From contig JAYRFV010000077.1 of assembly GCA_041908165.1 (NCBI GenBank), positions 1 to 64,000 of the forward strand: a stretch of DNA of 64,000 bases, given 5' to 3'. Of this stretch, positions 1 to 8,125 are shown one piece after another. The notes under the pieces are model-generated. The model was not told the origin of the DNA and searched no databases. It was given only the letters and a program-made list of their open reading frames with translations. The translations under genes and the position numbers were made by a program. Within the stretch, counting starts at the first letter, position 1. Each line of letters opens with the position of its first letter. The stretch comes from JACQZU01 sp041908165. Lineage in GTDB: Bacteria > Acidobacteriota > Holophagae > Holophagales > Holophagaceae.

Positions 1-2
1 CG

Positions 3-3000
3 CTGACCGCGCTCGGCCTGGGCGGACCGGTGACCGCCACGGCGACCGTCACCGTCCTGCCTCCCGCCAGCATCGCGTCCTTCACGGCCACCCCGGCCAG
101 CGTGGTCTCCGGCGGCTCGACCCAGCTGACTGCGGCCTTCGCGGGCGGCCTCGCCAGCGTCGACCACGGCGTGGGCGCGGTTACCAGCGGGGCGGCGGTC
201 ACGGTCACGCCTGCCGCCAGCACCACCTACCTCCTGACAGTCACCAATGCGGCCGGGGATGCGGTCACGGCCACCCTGCCGGTGCCGGTGGACTACCAGG
301 TGAACTTCCTGGCGGGGAGCGGAGGCAGCCTTTCCGGGACCCTGAGCCAGAGGGTGCAGGCCGGCGCCGCCACCAGCGCCGTGACGGCCGTGCCGGCGGC
401 CGGGTTCGTGTTTGCCGACTGGTCCGGCCCGGGCTTCCCGACCTCCTCGGCGAACCCGCTCACGGTGGCCGGGGTGTCCCAGAACCTGACCCTCACCGCC
501 AGGTTCACGGCGGTGAGCCACACCGTCACCTTCGTGGCTGGGGGACACGGGTCCCTGGCCGGCATCCTGGTGCAGACCGTGCCCCACGGCGGCACCTGCA
601 CCGCGGTCACCGCCGTGCCGAACGGCGGCTACGCCCTGCTCGGCTGGACCGGGACCGGCGGCTTTCCGGGCTCCACGGCAAACCCGCTGACGGTTGCCAA
701 CGTGACCTCGGACATGACCATCACCGCCGAGTTCGCGCCGGCCTACACCGTGACCTTCGTAGTCTCGGGCAGCGGCTCGCTGGTGGGCAGCACCAGCCAG
801 GTCGTGGCCGCCGGCGGCTCCTGCAGCGCCGTGACCGCGGTTCCCGGCTCGGGCTGGGGGTTCCTCGACTGGACGGGGACCGGAGGCTTCGCGACCACCG
901 CCACGAACCCGCTGACCGTCACCGGCGTCACCGCCAACCTGACGATCTTCGCGAACTTCTCGCGCCTGCCGGTGATCGGCAGTTTCACCGCCGCCGCCCC
1001 GACCATCAACATCGGCCAGGCCGCGGTGCTGACCTGGAGCGGCGTGAGCTACTTCACCACCGCCAGCATCGACAACGGCGGCGGCCCGGTCACCTCGCCG
1101 AACGGCACGGTCGGTCCCTATCCTGCGACGACGACCACCTACACGCTCACCGCGTCGAACGCCGTGGGCACCACCACGGCCTCCGTGACCGTCACGGTGA
1201 TCCAGAAGCCGGTCATCGCCAGCTTCACCGCCACACCGAGCACGGTCAGCGCCGGCCAGGCCAGCACCCTGGCCTGGACCGTGACCGGCACCGGGGTCAG
1301 CTGCGCCCTGGACCAGGGCATCGGGGCGGTGGGCGGGAATTCGCTGGACGTCACTCCGCTGGCGACGACCACCTACACCCTCACCGCCACCAACTCCGCC
1401 GGCAGCCGGACCGCCACCGCCACGGTCACCGTCGGGCTCGCTCCGCCCTCCGGGCTTGGCTATGCCGCCAACCCCGCCACCTACACCCGCGGCACCGCGA
1501 TCGCGGCCAACGCCCCGTCCAGCAGCGGCGGCGCCGTGTCCAGCTACGGCGTGGCGCCGCCCCTGCCGGCCGGGCTGTCGCTCCATCCCGCCACCGGGGT
1601 GCTCTCCGGGACGCCCACCGCCGTGGCGGCCACCTCGGTCTACACCGTCACCGCCAGCAATGCGGCCGGAAGCACCACCTGCGGGCTGACCCTGACGGTC
1701 AAGGACCAGCCGCCGTCGATCGGCTACTCCAGCGGGGCCTTCAGCTTCGTGGTGGGGACGCCGATCGCCGCCCTCACCCCGACGAATTCGGGCGGCGCGG
1801 TCCTGTCCTGGGAGGTCGCCCCGGTCCTGCCCGCGGGCCTCAGCCTCAGCACCAGCACCGGCGTCATCAGTGGCACGCCCACCACGCCGGCTGCGACGGC
1901 GAACTACACGGTCACCGCCAGCAACTCCGGCGGCACCAGTTCGGTGTCCCCGGCGATCACCGTGAACCCGCCGGGGCCGGCCATCCTGGTCCAGCCCCAC
2001 AGCCAGATCCTGGCCTACGGGACGGTTCCGAGCCTGTCCGTGGTCGCCAGCGGCACCGGCGCCCTGACCTACCAGTGGTCCCGGAACGGCGCGGCGATCC
2101 CCGGCGCCACCGCGGCGGCCTGCCCGCTCTCCGCCTTCTCCGCGGCGGACGATGGCGCGGTCTTCGAGGTCGTGGTGAAGGACGGCTATGGCGGCAGCAC
2201 CGTGAGCGAGGCGGCCCTGCTGACCCGGTTCCAGGACCTGTCCGCCTGGCTGGGCGCCCACCCCGGCATTGCCGCGGCGATCAAGTGGCAGTTCCGCGCG
2301 GCCAGCGGCCCGATGGGGGTCTACCAGGAGCCCGCGGAGACCGACAAGGTCGCCTGGGCGGCCTGGAGCGCCACCCAGAAGGCGGACCTGGACCAGGCCT
2401 ACATCGACGCCATCGCCTGGTTCAATGCGGGCGCGCCCCAGGTGGCCATGGTCGACGGCGCGGCCGGTCAGACGCTCCTCACCGACCGGCCCTGGAACAT
2501 CCACCCCTCGGCCCACGATCCCACCGCCTCGACCCTGGTGATCGTCGAACGGCCCTACATGTGGAAGCTCTTCATCGCCCATGTGGCCTTCTCGCTCATG
2601 CTGGAGGCCTCCCACCAGGTGCCGTGGTCGGTCACCGACTACCCGGACGCCACCCTCAAGTGGATCTTCGACAGCGCCACCATGGGCTGGTACCTGGTCA
2701 ACTGGGACGGGTTCTCCCTGGGGACCTACGACAATGCCGGCCGCCCGACGCTGCGGACCCACAACCGGCCCCGCACCACCTTCGCCGACCCCCGCTGGAC
2801 CTGGCCCTGGCTCAAGCAGGCCAGGATCCTCGGCGCCACCCGGCTGGCCACGGTGGTCAACACGCTGGACTGGATGCGCCAGAACATGTACCACTTCCTG
2901 GGAGCCGAGAACATCGGGACCGACCTCGCGGTCTGGCAGTACAACGGCTACTCGCCGATCTCGCGGATCGTCGGCGGCACCGTGGACAGCAACCACCCGG

Positions 3001-3326
3001 CGATCGGCACCCAGCACTTCACCGCCGGCTGCCACGGCAGCACCGGCTTCCTGAATGCCGCGCTGCGGGTGGCGAACATCCCGGTGCAGCCGATCTGGGC
3101 CTGCGACCACGAACTGGTGTACTTCATGAGCGAGGACCTGTACATGGACCACGCCGACGACCCCTACAACGGCAACGTCCGCGCCTCGACCGCATCCAGC
3201 CTGCTGCTGCTGATCGATTCGGCCACCTGGCGCAGCCGCTTCGGAGCCGACGAGACCCTCAACTTCCTCGACAGTTCCAGTCCCGTGTGCAGCTGGATCG
3301 GCTACACCGCCGCGCACTTCCCCTGA
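3..3326 (+). CDS. Secreted multi-repeat Ig/InlB-type protein with transglutaminase-like C-terminal domain (5' partial)
   Basis: The frame is open to the left window edge, so the N-terminus and any signal peptide are missing. Numbering from the GTG at 30: an Ig-like segment to about residue 85; three divergent InlB B-repeats (about 88-310), each with a GSGSL core and an F/LxWTGxGGF turn; two more Ig-like segments (313-468); two putative-Ig (He_PIG) repeats with the PAGLSL...GxxSGTP signature (471-645); and an Ig-like domain with YQWSRNG (648-735). The last 360 residues look like a transglutaminase/papain-like fold: Cys1001 in GCHGSTG, His1027 in CDHELVYF and Asp1040 or Asp1043/1044 in MDHADDPYN could form the triad. 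It is probably a secreted or surface-anchored protein. The repeat assignment is firm; the enzyme call is inferred from motif spacing and no activity can be claimed. Confidence 0.8.
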   Translation: MTALGLGGPVTATATVTVLPPASIASFTATPASVVSGGSTQLTAAFAGGLASVDHGVGAVTSGAAVTVTPAASTTYLLTVTNAAGDAVTATLPVPVDYQVNFLAGSGGSLSGTLSQRVQAGAATSAVTAVPAAGFVFADWSGPGFPTSSANPLTVAGVSQNLTLTARFTAVSHTVTFVAGGHGSLAGILVQTVPHGGTCTAVTAVPNGGYALLGWTGTGGFPGSTANPLTVANVTSDMTITAEFAPAYTVTFVVSGSGSLVGSTSQVVAAGGSCSAVTAVPGSGWGFLDWTGTGGFATTATNPLTVTGVTANLTIFANFSRLPVIGSFTAAAPTINIGQAAVLTWSGVSYFTTASIDNGGGPVTSPNGTVGPYPATTTTYTLTASNAVGTTTASVTVTVIQKPVIASFTATPSTVSAGQASTLAWTVTGTGVSCALDQGIGAVGGNSLDVTPLATTTYTLTATNSAGSRTATATVTVGLAPPSGLGYAANPATYTRGTAIAANAPSSSGGAVSSYGVAPPLPAGLSLHPATGVLSGTPTAVAATSVYTVTASNAAGSTTCGLTLTVKDQPPSIGYSSGAFSFVVGTPIAALTPTNSGGAVLSWEVAPVLPAGLSLSTSTGVISGTPTTPAATANYTVTASNSGGTSSVSPAITVNPPGPAILVQPHSQILAYGTVPSLSVVASGTGALTYQWSRNGAAIPGATAAACPLSAFSAADDGAVFEVVVKDGYGGSTVSEAALLTRFQDLSAWLGAHPGIAAAIKWQFRAASGPMGVYQEPAETDKVAWAAWSATQKADLDQAYIDAIAWFNAGAPQVAMVDGAAGQTLLTDRPWNIHPSAHDPTASTLVIVERPYMWKLFIAHVAFSLMLEASHQVPWSVTDYPDATLKWIFDSATMGWYLVNWDGFSLGTYDNAGRPTLRTHNRPRTTFADPRWTWPWLKQARILGATRLATVVNTLDWMRQNMYHFLGAENIGTDLAVWQYNGYSPISRIVGGTVDSNHPAIGTQHFTAGCHGSTGFLNAALRVANIPVQPIWACDHELVYFMSEDLYMDHADDPYNGNVRASTASSLLLLIDSATWRSRFGADETLNFLDSSSPVCSWIGYTAAHFP

Positions 3327-3349
3327 ACCGGGCCGCCGGTCCGCTGCGC

Positions 3350-3355
3350 TAGCAT
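3350..3355 (+). promoter_or_regulatory. Candidate -10 box TAGCAT for xdhC
   Basis: TAGCAT matches TATAAT at four of six positions. An ATG at 3354 lies inside this box, so it would be untranscribed. That supports the GTG at 3378, which follows a GAGG-like ribosome site, as the xdhC start. Confidence 0.35.
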
Positions 3356-3377
3356 GGTCCGGCAGCGAGGTCCGGAC

Positions 3378-4397
3378 GTGAAGGAACTGCAGGACATCCT
3401 CCAGGGCATCCGCCAGGGGCAGGCGGCGGGCGAAGCCCTGGTGCTCGCCACGGTGGTCCGGGTGGACGGGTCCGCCTACCGGCACCCCGGCGCCCGCCTG
3501 CTGCTCGGTGCGGGGGGGCCGCGCATCGGCTGCGTCAGCGGCGGCTGCCTGGAGGGCGACCTCCAGGCCCGGGCTGCGGAGGTCCTGGCCCGGGGCCGGC
3601 CGCGCCTGTTCCGCTACGATCTCCGCGGCGACCTCGACCTGATCTGGGGCACCGGCTCCGGCTGCGAAGGCGTGGCCGAGGTGCTGCTCGAGCCGATCCT
3701 GCCCGGTCCCGTGCCGTCCTGGGTCGAGTGGATCGAAGGCTCCCTCCGGGATCGCCGCGCCCTCCGGCTGGGCACGGTGTTCGAGGTCGGGCCTGGGGGC
3801 GCCGCCGAGGTGGGCGACCACCTGCTCCTGGCGGAGGGGACGGACCTGCCGGCGGGCTGCACCGGCCTCGTCGAGTCCCTGCAGCCGCCCGTCGCCCTCT
3901 GGATCCTCGGGGCAGGGGACGATGTGCGCCCGCTCTTCGAGCTGGCCCGGACGCTCGGCTGGCAGGCGGGGATCGCCGACCACCGCCGCGCCTTCGCCGA
4001 CCCGGCCCGGTTTCCCGGGGCCTGCTCGGTGCTCGTGGGCCGACCCGGCGAGACCGTCCCCCGGATGGCCCTGGATGGCCGCAGCGCCGTGGTGATGCTC
4101 ACCCATCTCTGGGAGCGGGACCGCGAAGCCCTGGCGCTGCTGCTGCCTTCGCCGGCCGCCTACCTCGGCCTGCTCGGACACCGGCGGCGCGGGGCCCTGC
4201 TGCTGGAAAGCCTGGCGGCCGAGGGTGTCCATTTCCCGGAGGACCAGGTGCGGCGGCTGTATTCGCCGGTGGGCCTCGACCTCGGCGGCCAGGAGCCCGG
4301 CGAGATCGCCCTGGCGGTGGCGGCGGAAGTGGCCGCCGTCCTGAACGGGCGCGGCGCCGGCCACCTGCGCGACCGCAAGGCCGCCCTGCACGGATGA
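3378..4397 (+). CDS. xdhC: XdhC/CoxI family molybdenum-cofactor insertion protein
   Basis: A 339-residue protein of the XdhC family, which binds molybdenum cofactor, protects its sulfurated form and helps load xanthine dehydrogenase or CO-dehydrogenase-like enzymes. The N-terminal XdhC domain shows the hallmarks RVDGSAYRHPGARLL and SGGCLEGDL. The C-terminal Rossmann-like half carries LWILGAGDDVRPL and GLLGHRRRGALLLE. I chose GTG 3378 (protein MKELQDIL...) over the in-frame ATG at 3354 because of the GCGAGG upstream and the family N-terminus. It overlaps the next gene by ATGA, so the two are translationally coupled. No molybdenum hydroxylase subunit is in the window, so the client enzyme must be encoded elsewhere. 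Confidence 0.9.
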   Translation: MKELQDILQGIRQGQAAGEALVLATVVRVDGSAYRHPGARLLLGAGGPRIGCVSGGCLEGDLQARAAEVLARGRPRLFRYDLRGDLDLIWGTGSGCEGVAEVLLEPILPGPVPSWVEWIEGSLRDRRALRLGTVFEVGPGGAAEVGDHLLLAEGTDLPAGCTGLVESLQPPVALWILGAGDDVRPLFELARTLGWQAGIADHRRAFADPARFPGACSVLVGRPGETVPRMALDGRSAVVMLTHLWERDREALALLLPSPAAYLGLLGHRRRGALLLESLAAEGVHFPEDQVRRLYSPVGLDLGGQEPGEIALAVAAEVAAVLNGRGAGHLRDRKAALHG

Positions 4398-4963
4398 GCC
4401 CGGCGGCCATCGTGCTCGCGGCCGGCGCCTCGCGCCGCCTGGGCCGCTGCAAGCAGCTGCTGGAGCTGGAGGGGGAGCCGATGGTGCGCCGGGCCGCCCG
4501 GCTCTGTCTGGACGCCGGCTACGCTCCGGTGGTGGTCGTGCTCGGCTGCGCGGCTGCCGAGGTCGGGGCCGCGCTGGTGGGCCTGCCGGTGCAGACGGTG
4601 GAGAATCCGGACTGGACGGAAGGCATGGCCTCCTCGCTCCGCCGCGGGGTGGCGGCGCTGCCGGGCCCGGTGGGGGGCGCCCTGGTCCTGGCCTGCGACC
4701 AGCCGGCGCTGAACGTCGATCTGCTGCAGGAATTCCGTCGCCGGCACGAGGCCGACCCGACCGCCACCCTCGCCAGCGACTATGGGTCCGGCCATGGGGT
4801 TCCGGCCCTGTTCCCGGGCTTCAGGCTGCCGGAACTGGCCGCCCTGCGGGGAGACCGCGGCGCCCGGGGGCTGCTCGGGGCGGCCCTGCGCATCCCCTTC
4901 GCCGAGGGGTGGGTCGATTTCGACACCCCGGAGGACGTGGAGGCCTGGCAGCTCAGGCGCTGA
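4394..4963 (+). CDS. mocA: MobA/MocA-like molybdopterin nucleotidyltransferase
   Basis: A 189-residue NTP-transferase of the MobA-like family. It opens with AAIVLAAGASRRLGRCKQLL, the LAAGxSxRxGxxK nucleotide-binding signature, followed by the metal-binding region LACDQPALN at about residue 100. MocA-type enzymes transfer CMP to molybdopterin to make the cytosine dinucleotide used by xanthine-dehydrogenase-family enzymes. The coupling to xdhC by an ATGA overlap fits that role better than GMP transfer by MobA. Its 3' end overlaps the convergent HxlR gene by 11 bases. The family is certain; CTP specificity is inferred from context. Confidence 0.82.
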   Translation: MSPAAIVLAAGASRRLGRCKQLLELEGEPMVRRAARLCLDAGYAPVVVVLGCAAAEVGAALVGLPVQTVENPDWTEGMASSLRRGVAALPGPVGGALVLACDQPALNVDLLQEFRRRHEADPTATLASDYGSGHGVPALFPGFRLPELAALRGDRGARGLLGAALRIPFAEGWVDFDTPEDVEAWQLRR

Positions 4964-5357
4964 GGGCTCCCGGACCCTTGGCCCGGCGCCGGGAGGAGGC
5001 CAGGCGCGCCTTCTCCACCTCGCCGATGTGGGCCACCGCCCACTGGCAGAGGGCGCCCAGGGGCTCCCTGAGGGTGAGCCCCAGCTCGGTGAGCGCGTAC
5101 TCGGTGCGCGGCGGGACCTCCGGATAGACGGTCCGCTTCACCAGGCCATCCTCCTCGAGCTTTCGCAGGGTCTGGGTGAGCATCTTCTGGCTGATGCCGC
5201 CGATCTCCCGCTGCAGCTCGCCGTAGCGGCGCGTGCCCTGGGCCAGCAGGTAGATCACCAGCGTGGTCCACTTGTCGGCGATCAGGTCCAGGACCATGCG
5301 GGTCGGGCACTGGGCGCTGAGGACGTTGGGAGCGAGCGCGCACGCTTTGCGAACCAT
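4953..5357 (-). CDS. HxlR-family winged-helix transcriptional regulator
   Basis: A 134-residue HxlR-type regulator starting MVRKACALAPNVLSAQCPTR. It has the family core: a Cys near the N-terminus (CPTR), DKWTTLVIYLL, RRYGELQREIGGISQKMLTQTLRKLE (recognition helix) and RTEYALTELG (wing). HxlR proteins often respond to electrophiles, quinones or aldehydes, in some cases through the conserved Cys. It is divergent from an NAD(P)-dependent reductase and a nitroreductase, both typical targets, with a 106-base shared control region. An upstream ATG at 5406-5408 would extend it by 17 residues but overlaps candidate operator repeats; the chosen ATG follows GGAAGGTAGGT. Confidence 0.88.
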   Translation of the reverse strand: MVRKACALAPNVLSAQCPTRMVLDLIADKWTTLVIYLLAQGTRRYGELQREIGGISQKMLTQTLRKLEEDGLVKRTVYPEVPPRTEYALTELGLTLREPLGALCQWAVAHIGEVEKARLASSRRRAKGPGALSA

Positions 5358-5359
5358 TG

Positions 5360-5390
5360 GGTACCTACCTTCCGAAATGGTGCCTACTTT
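5360..5390. promoter_or_regulatory. Tandem direct repeat, candidate HxlR operator
   Basis: Two 12-base copies, GGTACCTACCTT at 5360-5371 and GGTGCCTACTTT at 5379-5390, differ at two positions and start 19 bases apart, about two helical turns. They lie just upstream of the HxlR start in the divergent promoter region. The repeats are seen; that they bind the HxlR protein is inference. Confidence 0.5.
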
Positions 5391-5423
5391 CAAAAAGAGA
5401 GCAGCCAACCTAAGTTTGGGTCA

Positions 5424-5438
5424 CAGTCGATTCGACTG
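5424..5438. promoter_or_regulatory. 15-base palindrome in the leader of the NmrA-like gene
   Basis: CAGTCGA-T-TCGACTG is a perfect 7-base inverted repeat around one base, 26 bases before the start of the NmrA-family gene. It could be an operator or a small RNA hairpin in the 5' leader. Its function is unknown. Confidence 0.3.
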
Positions 5439-5463
5439 CAACATTCGAGATGGAGGAACCCCC

Positions 5464-6309
5464 ATGATCCTGGTCACCGGCAGCACCGGCAAGATCGGAC
5501 AGCACCTGGTCCCGGCCCTGAAGGCCAAGGGCGCGACCTTCAAGGCCCTGGCCCACAGCCCCGCCTCCCTGCAGGCGCTTCGCGCCCAGGGCGCGGCGAC
5601 CGTGGAAGGCGACCTGGGCCGGCTGGAATCCGCCCTCCAGGACGTGCAGCGCCTGTTCCTGCTCTCCGCCGGGCCCGGCTTCGACCGCCTCGAGATCGCC
5701 GCCATCGAGGCCGCCAAGGCCGCCGGGGTGAAGCAGGTCGTCAAAGTCTCCGCCGTGGGCGTCAGCGCCGATTCCACCAACCCCTTGATGCGGGCCCACG
5801 CGCGGGCGGAGCGGCACCTGGAGGACTCCGGCCTCGCCTTCACCATCCTCAGGCCGAACTTCTTCATGCAGAACTGGCTGGCCTTCTACGCCCCGGCGAT
5901 CAAGGCCGGGCAGCCGGTCTGCGTGAACGCCGGCGAGGGCCGGCTGGCCTGGATCGACGCCCGCGACATCGCCGAGGCCGCCGCCGCCGTCCTCACCCGG
6001 GACGGCCACGAGGGCCTGGTCTACGACCTCACCGGCCCGGAGGCGCTGAGCCACGCCGAGGTCGCCGAGCGCCTGGCCCGGCGGCTGGAGCGCCCGGTCT
6101 CCTACCTGCCGGTACCCGACGCCGCCGCCTTCCAGGCCCTGAAGGGCATGGGGATGGACCCTTGGTACGCCTACGGGATGGTGACCCTGCACCAGGGGGT
6201 CCGCCGCGGCCTCGCCGAGCCGGTGACCGGCACCGGCGAGCTCATCACCGGGCGCGCATCCCGCACGATCGACGCCTTCCTCGACGAGCACCGCGCGGCC
6301 TTCGCCTGA
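5464..6309 (+). CDS. NmrA-family NAD(P)H-dependent reductase (QorB-like)
   Basis: A 281-residue atypical short-chain dehydrogenase. The Rossmann start MILVTGSTGKIGQHLVPAL contains TGxxGxxG, and the substrate-side half has ILRPNFFMQNW and RLAWIDARDIAEAAAAVL, typical of the NmrA/HSCARG/QorB group. QorB-type members reduce quinones or sense NADPH. The ATG follows GGAGG at 5452-5456. It is the first gene of a pair with the nitroreductase and is divergent from the HxlR regulator, which suggests an inducible quinone/electrophile detoxification operon. The substrate is not readable from sequence. Confidence 0.8.
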   Translation: MILVTGSTGKIGQHLVPALKAKGATFKALAHSPASLQALRAQGAATVEGDLGRLESALQDVQRLFLLSAGPGFDRLEIAAIEAAKAAGVKQVVKVSAVGVSADSTNPLMRAHARAERHLEDSGLAFTILRPNFFMQNWLAFYAPAIKAGQPVCVNAGEGRLAWIDARDIAEAAAAVLTRDGHEGLVYDLTGPEALSHAEVAERLARRLERPVSYLPVPDAAAFQALKGMGMDPWYAYGMVTLHQGVRRGLAEPVTGTGELITGRASRTIDAFLDEHRAAFA

Positions 6310-6355
6310 ATCCGCCGGGCCCGCCTTCCGAACCGCAACCCACCCGGAGAACGCC

Positions 6356-7015
6356 ATGTCCACCACCGTCACGATGCCGCCCCAGGACCTGCTCGATGCG
6401 CTGTCCTGGCGCTACGCCACCAAGAAGTTCGACCCGGCCCGGACCATCCCTTCGGACCTGTGGGCGGCCCTGGAGCAGGCCCTGGTGCTCACGCCCAGTT
6501 CCTACGGCCTGCAGCCCTGGAAGTTCGTCGTCGTCACCGACCCTGAACTCAAGCGACGGCTCAGGCCGGCCTCCTGGAACCAGTCGCAGGTGGAGGACTG
6601 TTCCCACCTGGTGGTATTCCTCGCCAAGCAGCGCGTCGAGGAGGCCGATGTCGACCGCTTCCTGCGGCGCACGGCGGAGGTGCGGGGCCAGGAGCCGGCC
6701 AGCCTCGCCGGCTACCGCGACTTCATGATGGGCGACCTGGTGAACGGTCCGCGGGCTGCGGTGATCGACCAATGGGCCGCCCGCCAGGTCTACATCGCCC
6801 TCGGCCAGTTCATGACCAGCGCGGCGCTGCTGGGCGTCGACACGTGCCCGCTCGAAGGTCTCGATCCGGTGGCCTACGATCGCCTCCTCGGCCTCGAGGA
6901 GTCCGGCTTCCGCACGGTCTGCGCCTGCCCGGCGGGTTTCCGCTCCGCGGAGGACGCCCATGCCGCCAAGCCCAAGGTGCGCTACCCGCCCGAGGAGGTC
7001 CTCGACCGGCGCTGA
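6356..7015 (+). CDS. NAD(P)H-dependent nitroreductase family flavoprotein
   Basis: A 219-residue NfsB-type nitroreductase, an FMN enzyme that reduces nitroaromatics and quinones by two electrons. The N-terminus has the FMN-phosphate-binding run SWRYATKKFDP and the SSYGLQPWKFVVV element; the second half has AARQVYIALGQFMTSAALLG and GVDTCPLEGLDP. Length and motif order are as expected. It lies 46 bases downstream of the NmrA-like gene on the same strand and is probably co-transcribed under the HxlR regulator. Two bases separate its stop from that of convergent pyrD. Confidence 0.9.
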   Translation: MSTTVTMPPQDLLDALSWRYATKKFDPARTIPSDLWAALEQALVLTPSSYGLQPWKFVVVTDPELKRRLRPASWNQSQVEDCSHLVVFLAKQRVEEADVDRFLRRTAEVRGQEPASLAGYRDFMMGDLVNGPRAAVIDQWAARQVYIALGQFMTSAALLGVDTCPLEGLDPVAYDRLLGLEESGFRTVCACPAGFRSAEDAHAAKPKVRYPPEEVLDRR

Positions 7016-7017
7016 GG

Positions 7018-8061
7018 TCAACCCGCCAGCGCCGCGTTGATCCTCCGCACCAGCCCTGGACCCTGGAAGATCAGGGCGGAGTAGACCTGGACCAGGGCCG
7101 CCCCGTCGGACAGGGCGGCCCTGGTGTCGTCCGGACCGCAGATCCCGCCGCAGGCGACCAGCGGCAGCCGTCCCCGCAGCCGGTCCAGGATCCGCAGCCG
7201 TACCGCCCGGGCCTTGCCGGCCAGGGGGCGGCCGGACAATCCGCCGGCGCCCCAGGCCTCGACCTGGTCGCGGTGGACCGGCGCCACGATCCCTCGGTCC
7301 AGGGTGGTGTTGGTGGCGATGAGCCCGGAGATGCCGCTGGCGGCGGCCACCTCCACGATGGCGTCGAGGTCCTCGCCGGCGAGGTCCGGCGCCAGCTTCA
7401 GGAACAGCGGCTGGGCCTCCAGGCCGAGCTCCCTGCGGCAGGCGAGCATGCCGGCCAGCAGCGGCTCCAGGGCCGCCGGCGCCTGCAGGTTGCGCAGCCC
7501 CGGGGTGTTCGGGCTGCTGACGTTGAGGGCGATGTAGTCCACCTGCGGGGCGATCCACCGGTAGGCCGCGGCGTAGTCGGCGAGGGCCGCCGCTTCCGGG
7601 GTCTCCTTGTTCTTGCCGAGGTTCCCGCCCACCACCAGCCCGGCCGGCCGCTCGCGGAGCCGGCCGGCGACGGTCTCCGCGCCTTCGCTGTTGAAGCCCA
7701 TCCGGTTGAGGAGCAGTTCCTCGGCGGGAAGGCGGAACACCCGCGGCCGGGGGTTGCCGGGCTGCGGCCGGGGCGTGACCGTGCCGATCTCGACGTGGCC
7801 GAAACCCAGGGCCTTCCACAGCGGCAGCAGTTCGGCGCCCTTGTCCAGGCCGGCGGCGAGGCCCAGCGGCGTGGGAAAGGTGAGCCCTGCCACCCGCCGC
7901 TGCAGGGAGGCAGGCGGGACGTCCAGCAGGGTCGAGGCCGCGCCGGCGAAGCCGGGGAGGGACTGCAGGATGCGCCCCAGGGCGAAGGCCAGCCCGTGGG
8001 CCCGTTCGGGAGGGAACCGGAACAGTGCCGGTTTCAGCAGACGGTACGACGCATCGAGCAT
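7018..8061 (-). CDS. pyrD: Dihydroorotate dehydrogenase (quinone), class 2
   Basis: A 347-residue class 2 PyrD that oxidises dihydroorotate to orotate in pyrimidine synthesis and passes electrons to membrane quinone. It has the class 2 N-terminal helical extension (YRLLKPALFRFPPERAH), FPTPLGLAAGLDKGAEL, the catalytic-loop signature NVSSPNTPGLRNLQ with the class 2 catalytic Ser, and the FMN phosphate region LVACGGI. It stands alone, divergent from the transporter at 8126. A GATAAC box eight bases before the ATG, with only a weak ribosome site, suggests a very short or absent leader. Confidence 0.95.
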   Translation of the reverse strand: MLDASYRLLKPALFRFPPERAHGLAFALGRILQSLPGFAGAASTLLDVPPASLQRRVAGLTFPTPLGLAAGLDKGAELLPLWKALGFGHVEIGTVTPRPQPGNPRPRVFRLPAEELLLNRMGFNSEGAETVAGRLRERPAGLVVGGNLGKNKETPEAAALADYAAAYRWIAPQVDYIALNVSSPNTPGLRNLQAPAALEPLLAGMLACRRELGLEAQPLFLKLAPDLAGEDLDAIVEVAAASGISGLIATNTTLDRGIVAPVHRDQVEAWGAGGLSGRPLAGKARAVRLRILDRLRGRLPLVACGGICGPDDTRAALSDGAALVQVYSALIFQGPGLVRRINAALAG

Positions 8062-8125
8062 GCTTCCACGTTATCGCGCCATCGGTGATCCTGGCACGGG
8101 CCCCGAAGGTGCCCGGAGGGTGCCC

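Noticed and set aside
2075..3352. 425-codon open frame on the plus strand
   Set aside because: It is a frame-shifted shadow of the repeat/transglutaminase-like protein, with an Arg/Pro/Gly-rich composition typical of out-of-frame GC-rich DNA.
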